The notes under the pieces: model-generated
Databases searched by the model: none
What the model was told of the DNA's origin: nothing
What the model saw: the letters and a program-made list of their open reading frames with translations, nothing else
Translations under genes and position numbers: made by a program
From: UBA5905 sp964609975
GTDB lineage: Bacteria; Bacillota; Clostridia; Oscillospirales; Acutalibacteraceae
Length of the DNA stretch: 26,630 nt
Direction: 5' to 3'
NCBI GenBank assembly: GCA_964609975.1
Contig: CAZSTR010000020.1
Location: 1-26,630, forward strand
Part shown: piece by piece, positions 21,263 through 26,630 of the stretch
Layout of the letters: the number at the start of each line of letters is the position of its first letter
Numbering within the stretch: the first letter of the stretch is position 1

Positions 21263-23334
21263 GCCGGGCTGTGGAAATTTTGGCTCCGGCTGGGTCGCCG
21301 GAGGCGTTGACGGCGGCGGTGCGTTGCGGCGCCGCCGCTGTTTATTTGGGCGTCGGGCATTGGAATGCCCGTCGCGCGGCCCAGAATTTCACCGTTGAGG
21401 AGCTTCCGCAGATTGTGGCCTATTGTCACGCGCGGAACACGGCGGTGCATTTGGCGCTGAACACAGTTTTTTTCGATGAGGAGCTGTCCGAGGCGGAAAA
21501 GCTGGCGGCGGCGGCTTGCACCGCAGGCGTGGATGCGTTGATTGTGCAGGATGTGGGTCTGGCGCGCCGACTGCGGGTCTGCGCGCCGACGCTGCCGCTA
21601 CATGCCTCCACCCAGCTGTCCTGTCACACTCCGGCGGGGGTAGCCTTTTTGCGAGACGCCGGCTTTTCCCGCGTGGTGCTGTCGCGGGAAATGACGCGGG
21701 AGGAGATCGCCGCCTGCGTCGGGCTGGGCGTGGAGCTGGAGGTGTTTGTTCACGGAGCGCTGTGCATGAGCGTGTCCGGCCAGTGCTATTTTTCGGCTAT
21801 GCTGGGCGGGCGAAGCGGAAATCGGGGCCTGTGTGCTCAGCCCTGCCGTCTGCCTTTTTCTCCGACGGGGGAGCGTTCCCGTCCGGCCGCCCCGGAGGCG
21901 GCGGCCTTGAGTCTCAAGGACAACTGTCTGGCGGACTATGTGCAGGAGCTGGCCGCCTTGGGTGTGGCTTCGCTGAAAATCGAAGGGCGCATGAAAAGGC
22001 CGGAATATGTGGCGGCGGCCACCGCCGTGTATGCGGCCGCCGCGGCCGGGAAAACCGTGTCGGCAGCGGAGCTGGAACGGCTCAAAAGCGTTTTTTCCCG
22101 CTCCGGCTTCACCGACGGCTATTATACCGACCACCGGGGCACGGCCATGTTCGGCGTGCGCCGCCGGGAGGATGTGGTGGCGGCGGATGGTGTGCTGAAG
22201 GAGCTTCGGCACACCTTCGACCGGGAACAACCGCGGGTTGCGGTGGCCGCACGGCTGTCGGTGACGGCCTCCCAAACGCGGCTCACGGTTTGGGATGAGG
22301 AGGAAAACCGGGTGACGGTGGAGACGACCGGCGGCGAGCCGGCGGTGAACCGTCCGTTGGATGAGGCGCGTGCCGCCGAACAGCTGCGCAAAACCGGCGG
22401 AACGCCCTTTTTCATGACAGATGTGGCGGTGGAGGTCGCACCGGGGCTGACGCTGGCGGCGGCAAGCCTCAACGGTCTGCGCCGTCAGGCGCTGGAGCAG
22501 CTGTTGAAGCGGCGGGAGCGCCCGGCCACGGCGATCCCCTTTGTTGCCGCGCCGGTGGATTTGCCGCCGGTTTCGTTGCCTGCTGCTTCGCCGGAACGAT
22601 GGGTTCAGCTGGCGTCGGCGAGCCAATGGTCACCTACTCTGTCCTGTGACCGGGTGTTTTTTCCGCTGGATACGCCGCCGGAAACTCTGGAAAAGGCTTG
22701 CCGAGCGGGACAGCGGGTTTCGGTAGCCGTTCCGCGGGGACTTTTTGGCACAGAAAAAGCGACGGCGGAGCGGCTGGCGGTGGCGAAGGCTGCCGGTGCA
22801 GACAGCGCCCTTTGTGGAAACGTGGGAGCGATTCCGCTGGCACAGGCGGCGGGACTGTCTGCTGTGGGCGGCTTCGGCTTGAACATCACCAATCCCCAGG
22901 CGCTGGCCTTTTATCGGGAGCAGGGCCTGACCGCCGCCACGCTGTCCATGGAGCTGACCTTTGAACGCGTTCCAAAAAGCGCCTGTCTGCCGATGGGCTT
23001 GCTGGTGTATGGCCATCAGCCCTTAATGCTGATGCGAAACTGTCCGCGGCGCTGTGCGACCGGCTCCTGCGCCGACTGCCATCATCAGGGAATCACCGAC
23101 CGCACCGGAACGGCGTTTCCCGTTTTGTGCGAAAATGGGTGCAGTCAGGTGCTCAATTCCGTGCCGCTCTATTGGGGTGACCGGTTGAGCCAGCTTCCCC
23201 CGGTGGATTTTCACCTGTTTTTGTTTACAGTCGAATCTCCTGCCGAGGTGGCCGCGGTGCTGGAGCGCTATCGCACCGGTGCCGGCGCGCCGGGACACAT
23301 CACCCGCGGCTTGTATCGCCGTGGCGTGCAATGA
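21259..23334 (+). CDS. U32-family protein (long form, with C-terminal DUF3656-like domain)
   Basis: 691 aa, probably cytosolic. The N-terminal core has EILAPAGSPEALTAAVRCGAAAVYLG (residues 6-31), LHASTQLSCHTPAG, the signature EVFVHGALCMSVSGQCYFSAMLGGRSGNRGLCAQPCRLPF, with cysteines typical of the U32 metal or iron-sulfur site, then LSLKDNCL and LKIEGRMKRPEYVA. About 300 more residues follow, as in the long clostridial and YhbU/RlhA-type members. A second cysteine group near the C-terminus is RNCPRRCATGSCADC. Classically called a collagenase-like peptidase, but well-studied members (RlhA, TrhP) hydroxylate RNA, so an RNA-modifying role is more likely. The start overlaps zapA as ATGA. Confidence 0.88.
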   Translation: MSRAVEILAPAGSPEALTAAVRCGAAAVYLGVGHWNARRAAQNFTVEELPQIVAYCHARNTAVHLALNTVFFDEELSEAEKLAAAACTAGVDALIVQDVGLARRLRVCAPTLPLHASTQLSCHTPAGVAFLRDAGFSRVVLSREMTREEIAACVGLGVELEVFVHGALCMSVSGQCYFSAMLGGRSGNRGLCAQPCRLPFSPTGERSRPAAPEAAALSLKDNCLADYVQELAALGVASLKIEGRMKRPEYVAAATAVYAAAAAGKTVSAAELERLKSVFSRSGFTDGYYTDHRGTAMFGVRRREDVVAADGVLKELRHTFDREQPRVAVAARLSVTASQTRLTVWDEEENRVTVETTGGEPAVNRPLDEARAAEQLRKTGGTPFFMTDVAVEVAPGLTLAAASLNGLRRQALEQLLKRRERPATAIPFVAAPVDLPPVSLPAASPERWVQLASASQWSPTLSCDRVFFPLDTPPETLEKACRAGQRVSVAVPRGLFGTEKATAERLAVAKAAGADSALCGNVGAIPLAQAAGLSAVGGFGLNITNPQALAFYREQGLTAATLSMELTFERVPKSACLPMGLLVYGHQPLMLMRNCPRRCATGSCADCHHQGITDRTGTAFPVLCENGCSQVLNSVPLYWGDRLSQLPPVDFHLFLFTVESPAEVAAVLERYRTGAGAPGHITRGLYRRGVQ

Positions 23335-23340
23335 GTGGAT

Positions 23341-23387
23341 AAAAAGCAGAGAGCTGTTCTTGCGGAACAGCTCTCTGCTTTTTTGTT
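23341..23387. terminator. Bidirectional intrinsic terminator between the U32 gene and tyrS
   Basis: Stem AAAAAGCAGAGAGCTGTTC paired with its complement (23341-23359 with 23365-23383), 5-nt loop, T runs in both directions. It starts 7 nt after the U32 stop and lies 10 nt beyond the tyrS stop. Confidence 0.9.
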
Positions 23388-23396
23388 TTTGCGGAT

Positions 23397-24620
23397 TTAT
23401 TCGAGAATTAGCTTGCGGAAGGTTTTCTTTCCCTTTTTCAAAATCAGCTGGCCGTCCTGGAAATCCGCCGGGGAAACGGTATGCTCCACATCAGCAATTT
23501 TTTCGCCGTCGATGGACACGCCGCCCTGCTGCACCAGCCGCCGGGCCTCGCCCTTGGAGGCGGCCAGCTCCGCCATCACCATCACCTCCAGCAGTCCGAG
23601 ACCTTCGCCCAGCTGCTCCTTCGTGAGGGTGGTGGTGGGCATATGCTCGGTGTCGCCGCCGCCGGCGAACAGCGCCCGCGCGCCGGCCTGCGCCTTCGCG
23701 GCCTCTTCCTCGCCGTGAATCATTTTCGTCAGCTCAAAGGCCAAAATCTCTTTGGCGGTGTTCAGCTGGCTTCCTTCCCAGCGATCCATCTTGTCGATTT
23801 GCTCCAGCGGCAGGAAGGTCAGCATCCGCAGGCATTTCAGCACATCCTCGTCGCCCACATTCCGCCAATACTGATAGAAGTCGAAGGGGCTGGTTTTGTT
23901 GGGATCCAGCCAGACCGCGCCGTTGGCGGTTTTTCCCATTTTCTTGCCCTCGGAGTTTAACAAAAGGGTGATGGTCATGGCATAGGCGTCCTTGCCCAGC
24001 TTTTTGCGAATCAGCTCGGTGCCGCCCAGCATATTGGACCACTGGTCATCGCCGCCGAATTGCATATTGCAGCCATATTCCTGATACAGATGATAGAAGT
24101 CATAGGACTGCATAATCATATAGTTGAATTCCAGAAAGGACAGTCCCTTTTCCATGCGCTGTTTATAACATTCGGCGCGGAGCATATTGTTGACGGAGAA
24201 GCAGGCGCCTACCTCCCGCAGAAGCTCCACATAGTTGAGCTTCAGCAGCCAGTCGGCGTTGTTCACCATCATGGCCTTTCCTTCGCCGAATTCGATGAAG
24301 CGCTCCATTTGTTTTTTGAAGCAGGCGCAGTTGTGTTCGATGATTTCGGAGGTCATCATGGAACGCATATCCGTGCGGCCGGAGGGGTCGCCGATATAGC
24401 CGGTTCCGCCGCCGATGAGCGCCACCGGCCGGTTCCCGGCCATTTGCAGACGCTTCATCAGGCACAGCGCCATGAAATGGCCCACATGCAGGCTGTCCGC
24501 CGTGGGGTCGAAGCCGATATAGAAGGTGGCCTTTCCGTTGTTCACCAGCTCGCGGATTTCCTCCTCGTTGGTGAGCTGAGCAATCAGCCCGCGGGCCTTC
24601 AGTTCGTCAAAAACGGTCAT
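23397..24620 (-). CDS. tyrS: Tyrosine--tRNA ligase
   Basis: Class I aminoacyl-tRNA synthetase charging tRNA-Tyr; 407 aa, cytosolic dimer. The HIGH motif is HVGH in TADSLHVGHFMAL (near residue 46), GGGTGYIGDPSGR (near 70) is the usual tyrosyl-adenylate region, GGDDQWSN (near 190) binds tyrosine and ATP, and the KMSKS-type loop is KKMGKT (near 226). The C-terminal S4 RNA-binding domain (AASKGEARRLVQQGGVSIDGEKI, near 340-405) is present. Start ATG 24620 with AAAAGGAGA upstream. It is controlled by the T-box leader immediately upstream. Confidence 0.97.
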   Translation of the reverse strand: MTVFDELKARGLIAQLTNEEEIRELVNNGKATFYIGFDPTADSLHVGHFMALCLMKRLQMAGNRPVALIGGGTGYIGDPSGRTDMRSMMTSEIIEHNCACFKKQMERFIEFGEGKAMMVNNADWLLKLNYVELLREVGACFSVNNMLRAECYKQRMEKGLSFLEFNYMIMQSYDFYHLYQEYGCNMQFGGDDQWSNMLGGTELIRKKLGKDAYAMTITLLLNSEGKKMGKTANGAVWLDPNKTSPFDFYQYWRNVGDEDVLKCLRMLTFLPLEQIDKMDRWEGSQLNTAKEILAFELTKMIHGEEEAAKAQAGARALFAGGGDTEHMPTTTLTKEQLGEGLGLLEVMVMAELAASKGEARRLVQQGGVSIDGEKIADVEHTVSPADFQDGQLILKKGKKTFRKLILE

Positions 24621-24644
24621 TGTTCTGTCTCCTTTTCTGTTGGG

Positions 24645-24915
24645 AAAATCAAAAAATCGCCCGCCGCCGGCGAAAACCGGCAGAGGGCGACGGCAGGTCG
24701 CGGTACCACCTCTGTTTGCTTTTCGAAAAAAGCCTCAGGGGAAAAATCCCGTGTCCGTAACGGGGACAGTCCGGCGTTCCTATTGAGCCGCAGAGGGCCG
24801 TTCAGTTCGCGGCTCGAGAGGGTATTTCGCCGACCGCTCGCCTGCCTCGCACCACCCGGTAGGTCTCTGAAAATCCGCAAAAATCGGTTACTCGTCTCTG
24901 TCTTCGCCTTTGTCT
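24645..24915 (-). promoter_or_regulatory. T-box leader of tyrS
   Basis: Minus-strand leader with a long stem-I region, a specifier loop holding GAAAUACC, where UAC (24824-24822) is a tyrosine codon, and the T-box sequence GGTGGTACCGCG (24710-24699), which pairs with the uncharged tRNA acceptor end. A terminator hairpin follows at 24651-24690. Uncharged tRNA-Tyr should stabilise the antiterminator and allow tyrS transcription. The right-hand limit is the predicted transcript start. Confidence 0.92.
24651..24690 (-). terminator. Regulated terminator of the tyrS T-box
   Basis: Minus-strand stem TCGCCC.../...GGGCGA with inner GCCGG/CCGGC (24690-24657), followed by TTTTTT (24656-24651). It competes with the antiterminator formed by the T-box sequence. 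Confidence 0.88.
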
Positions 24916-25343
24916 TGACTCATTGTAGCATATTTTCGGCTTTTGTCAAGTGTTGTTTTTTCATGACTGTCGGTCTCCGCGCCGGCTAGATAGGTTTCGC
25001 CCCAGTGAGCCAGCTCTGTGAACACCGGAAGAAGTGCTCGTCCCTTTTCGGTTAGGGAATATTCCACATGGGGCGGGATTTCGTTGAACTGCTCCCGATG
25101 CACAATTCTGTATTTTTCCAAATCTCGCAGGGTGTTGGTCAGCATGGTGTTCGTGATGGGCGGTACCGCCTTCTTTAGCTCGTCGAAGCGGTAGGAGGGC
25201 TTTTTGCACAGCTCATAGATGATGTGGGTGCGCCATTTTCCGCTGAGCAGCTCCAGCGTGCGGTGCATGGGGCAGCAGGTGTCGCTGACCGGTGCGGTCA
25301 GCACCCGGTTGAGATATTCCTCTTGGGTGAAATCCTTTTTCAT
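24888..25343 (-). CDS. HxlR-family winged-helix transcriptional regulator
   Basis: DNA-binding regulator of 151 aa. The core CCPMHRTLELLSGKWRTHIIYELCKKPSYRFDELKKAVPPITNTMLTNTLRDLEKYRIV is the classic HxlR winged helix, with the N-terminal cysteine that in redox- or aldehyde-sensing members is the sensor, here two adjacent cysteines. VEYSLTEKGRALLPVF is the wing and dimer helix. A tail of about 30 polar residues, rich in Asp, Lys and Glu, is unusual for the family and is encoded over the tyrS promoter. Start ATG 25343 has GGAGG at 5 nt spacing. It is divergent from the flavodoxin gene, which is a likely target. Confidence 0.9.
   Translation of the reverse strand: MKKDFTQEEYLNRVLTAPVSDTCCPMHRTLELLSGKWRTHIIYELCKKPSYRFDELKKAVPPITNTMLTNTLRDLEKYRIVHREQFNEIPPHVEYSLTEKGRALLPVFTELAHWGETYLAGAETDSHEKTTLDKSRKYATMSQDKGEDRDE
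24922..24949 (-). promoter_or_regulatory. Promoter of the tyrS transcript, inside the HxlR gene
   Basis: Minus-strand TTGACA (24949-24944), 16-nt spacer, TACAAT (24927-24922). It lies inside the last codons of the HxlR-family gene and would start the T-box RNA near 24915. Confidence 0.8.
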
Positions 25344-25412
25344 GGCGGCCTCCAGTTCTTTTTTTGTACCAGGCGCAGTTGTTTTGCATACGTGTATTCG
25401 AATTCCGAACAT

Positions 25413-25441
25413 AGTATAATTAAAATACCAACAAAAGTAAA
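25413..25441. promoter_or_regulatory. Overlapping divergent promoters of the HxlR regulator and the flavodoxin
   Basis: Minus strand: TTTACT (25441-25436), 17-nt spacer, TATACT (25418-25413) for the regulator. Plus strand: TATAAT at 25415-25420 for the flavodoxin, without a good -35 box, which suggests it needs an activator. The stretch 25393-25412 contains TTCGAATTCCGAA-like symmetry and could be the regulator's site. Inference from layout. Confidence 0.55.
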
Positions 25442-25453
25442 GGAGAACATTTT

Positions 25454-25711
25454 ATGAAAACAGCCATTGTTTATTATTCCCGCCATCATGGCAATACGAA
25501 AAAGCTTTTAGAGGCGATTGCTGCCCGGTATGAGGTGACGCTTGTGGATGTGACGGAGCAGCCGACGGTGGATTTGTCGGGCTTCGACCGGGTTGGCTTC
25601 GCGTCGGAGATTTATTATTCGAGATTTCACAAAACTCTGCTGAAATTCGACGAGACGAATTTGCCGGAGGGGAAGGTGGGTTGTTATAAGGATGTCTTGA
25701 ACATCATATAA
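25454..25711 (+). pseudogene. Truncated flavodoxin gene
   Basis: Opens as a normal flavodoxin: MKTAIVYYSRHHGNTKKLLEAIAARYEV, with the FMN phosphate loop YYSRHHGNTKK, then DLSGFDRVGFASEIYYSRFHKTLLKF. Family members run 140-170 residues; here the frame stops after 85, and about the last 10 (GCYKDVLNII) look unrelated. The DNA changes from GC-rich to AT-rich at about 25685. I infer that an element inserted here and removed the second half, including the aromatic FMN-stacking loop, so the product is probably not functional. Ribosome site AAAGGAG. It is divergent from the HxlR-family gene. Confidence 0.8.
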
Positions 25712-25763
25712 AATTAACCGATTGACGAGTGCTAAACAATAACCGACCATTAATGATGAGGTG

Positions 25764-25809
25764 CCGTAACGAAGGTTTTGAAAATAAGTTGTAAAGACAA
25801 TCGTTACGG
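25764..25809. repeat. Inverted repeat upstream of tnpV
   Basis: CCGTAACGA (25764-25772) and TCGTTACGG (25801-25809), perfect 9-bp arms with a 28-nt spacer, 46 nt before the tnpV start. It could be a regulator or recombinase binding site near the element end; role unknown. The 143 nt between the flavodoxin stop and tnpV hold no other recognisable feature. Confidence 0.5.
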
Positions 25810-25854
25810 TATATTGCAGAAAAATCTAAAAATTAAAATTTGGAGGAAACTGCA

Positions 25855-26229
25855 ATGAAATCATTATTTGAACAAATGGGTGGAACTTACCGCCACGAAG
25901 GAGAATATCTCATCCCAAACATCACATTTCACAATGAGGAAAATCAACCTATCGGAATATGGGGACAGCGGCATTTGAGATACTTAAAACAACACCGCAA
26001 GGTTTTATATTACAATCTGCTCACAAGCGATAAATTGAACGATTATATTGCCGACATCGACAAGCAGGCTGAAGATATGTTTAATCGGCTTGTAGAACAA
26101 ATAGCTGAGCGTGAGGGTGTGACCGAACAACTCAAATCAACAGACCAAATGTTGTGGGTGCAGAAGATGAACAATATCCGTAATTGTGTGACGGAAATAA
26201 TAAATAACGACATAATTTATACGGTATAA
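25855..26229 (+). CDS. tnpV: TnpV transposon-encoded protein
   Basis: Small protein of 124 aa from clostridial Tn4451-like transposons. The segments SLFEQMGGTYRHEGEYLIPNITF (residues 3-25), QPIGIWGQRHLRYLKQHRKVLYYNLLTSDKLN and MLWVQKMNNIRNCVTEIINNDIIY are the family pattern. In Tn4451 it lies beside tnpX, the large serine recombinase; its own function is not established. Start ATG 25855 with GGAGGAAA upstream; a longer reading from 25840 has no ribosome site. Base composition is clearly lower in G+C than the core genes, as expected of acquired DNA. Confidence 0.9.
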   Translation: MKSLFEQMGGTYRHEGEYLIPNITFHNEENQPIGIWGQRHLRYLKQHRKVLYYNLLTSDKLNDYIADIDKQAEDMFNRLVEQIAEREGVTEQLKSTDQMLWVQKMNNIRNCVTEIINNDIIYTV

Positions 26230-26238
26230 GCAAAACAG

Positions 26239-26268
26239 CGGCAGGGAGAAATCTCTGCCGTTTTATTA
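26239..26268 (+). terminator. Intrinsic terminator after tnpV
   Basis: Stem CGGCAGGGA/TCTCTGCCG (one G-T pair) closed by a GAAA tetraloop, followed by TTTTATTA. It starts 10 nt after the tnpV stop. Confidence 0.85.
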
Positions 26269-26303
26269 TGTTTATAAGTTCAACGAATGTTGCTCAAAAG
26301 CAG

Positions 26304-26332
26304 TTGACTTATTTGCCTATAGAGTATATAAT
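26304..26332 (+). promoter_or_regulatory. Promoter of the XRE regulator gene
   Basis: TTGACT (26304-26309), 17-nt spacer, perfect TATAAT (26327-26332). The -10 box lies within the left arm of the inverted repeat 26319-26357, so binding there would control this promoter. Confidence 0.78.
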
Positions 26333-26357
26333 AGACTTGTCGTATTATATACTCTAT
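26319..26357. promoter_or_regulatory. Perfect 15-bp inverted repeat, putative C-box-type operator
   Basis: ATAGAGTATATAATA (26319-26333) and its exact complement (26343-26357) are separated by 9 nt, 18 nt upstream of the XRE start. It covers the -10 box and transcript start. In restriction-modification loci the controller protein binds a symmetric operator in this position to regulate itself and the endonuclease. That it is the site of this regulator is inferred. Confidence 0.65.
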
Positions 26358-26374
26358 GATAAGAGGTTCAATTT

Positions 26375-26581
26375 ATGATTACAACTGAAATTGGTAAAAG
26401 AATTCGTGAATTGAGAGTTCAAACAGGACTGAGTCAAGAAAAGTTTGCACAAAAGATTGGAATGGATAGAACTTATTTCGCAAGTGTTGAACTTGGAAAG
26501 AGAAATATATCCATTGTAAACATTGAAAAAATTGCAAATGGATTAGAAATTTCGCTATCCGAATTATTCAGAAATATTTGA
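26375..26581 (+). CDS. XRE-family regulator resembling restriction-modification controller (C) proteins
   Basis: Helix-turn-helix protein of 68 aa made of a single XRE domain. The sequence IGKRIRELRVQTGLSQEKFAQKIGMDRTYFASVELGKRNISIVNIEKIANGLEISLSELF follows the pattern of type II restriction-modification C proteins (usually GLSQE.LA...G.DRTYIS.IERG.RN.....L.KIA..L...L.ELF), more closely than phage repressors do. Such proteins delay the endonuclease until the methylase has acted. Start ATG 26375. The gene is preceded by its promoter and a perfect inverted repeat. The following 49 nt to the window end hold no gene start that can be called. Its partner genes, if any, are to the right. Confidence 0.85.
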   Translation: MITTEIGKRIRELRVQTGLSQEKFAQKIGMDRTYFASVELGKRNISIVNIEKIANGLEISLSELFRNI

Positions 26582-26630
26582 TATGATACCTATAAAGTAG
26601 ACATTTAAATACGGGACACCTTGATGTATA

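Larger units (their letters stand above)
25686..26630. mobile_element. AT-rich mobile island running past the right edge
   Basis: From about 25686 the G+C content falls to roughly a third, after a GC-rich stretch that holds native genes. The region interrupts a flavodoxin gene and carries tnpV and a small XRE regulator. TnpV is an accessory protein of Tn4451-type elements mobilised by a large serine recombinase, which suggests this class. No recombinase is in the window, so the type of element is open. Confidence 0.65.

Noticed and set aside
24617..24880. 87-aa open frame across the tyrS leader
   Set aside because: The region is fully explained by the T-box RNA; chance frame.
1..26630. CRISPR arrays, tRNA or rRNA genes
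   Set aside because: No regularly spaced direct repeats and no tRNA or rRNA signature sequences were seen on either strand by eye.

Overview
The window reads as chromosomal DNA of an anaerobic, spore-forming Bacillota bacterium, most likely a GC-rich Clostridia of the Oscillospiraceae type. This is inferred from a SpoIID protein, a T-box leader on tyrS, a tetrahydrofolate riboswitch on a folT-type ECF transporter gene, a V-type ATPase used alongside glycolytic GAPDH, ZapA next to a U32-family protein, and TnpV, which is common in clostridial mobile DNA. No rRNA, tRNA or CRISPR array was seen. Genus and species cannot be named from the sequence alone.

Layout. Positions 1-298 are AT-rich (105 G/C in 300 bases) and encode an extra C-terminal tail on the 23S rRNA methyltransferase RlmD (11-1678, minus). 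The composition switches at the codons for the conserved HVETVV motif of RlmD, so the left edge looks like the end of an integrative element lying outside the window. Positions 326 to about 25685 are GC-rich core chromosome. On the minus strand come a cytidylate-kinase-like gene, a 128-aa unknown and rlmD in one operon. A FAD-dependent oxidoreductase (plus) then converges on folT across a 42-nt perfect palindrome. folT (minus) has a THF riboswitch. Behind it are a membrane-anchored 115-aa protein with a D-Ala-D-Ala carboxypeptidase, a sugar-phosphate isomerase-like gene and spoIID, all minus. An eight-helix membrane protein (plus) converges, with a 100-bp overlap, on a gene for a degenerate histidine-kinase-like ATPase fold (minus). 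gapA (plus) follows, preceded by a promoter and a Rex-like operator.

The centre is a nine-gene V-type ATPase operon (12292-20834, plus) in the order G/H-like, C, I, K, F, E, A, B, D. The genes are tightly packed, several stop and start codons overlap, and subunit I very probably starts at TTG. The operon encodes a complete rotary ion pump/ATP synthase: A3B3 catalytic head, D/F/C shaft, E and G/H stalks, and I/K membrane ion channel. A new promoter at 20847 then drives zapA and a long U32-family gene, which overlap by ATGA. These converge on tyrS (minus), whose T-box leader has a UAC tyrosine specifier. The tyrS promoter lies inside the 3' end of an HxlR-family regulator gene. That regulator is divergent from a flavodoxin gene.

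The right end is again AT-rich and foreign-looking. The flavodoxin gene is cut after about 75 native codons, where the composition drops. It is followed by tnpV (Tn4451-type transposon protein), a terminator, and a small XRE regulator closely resembling the controller (C) proteins of type II restriction-modification systems. The regulator gene is preceded by a perfect 15-bp inverted repeat overlapping its own promoter, so a restriction-modification or similar defence locus may continue just beyond the window. The most noteworthy points are the two mobile-element junctions, this C-protein/operator module, the four-strand relay in the folT leader, and the degenerate kinase-like protein next to gapA.
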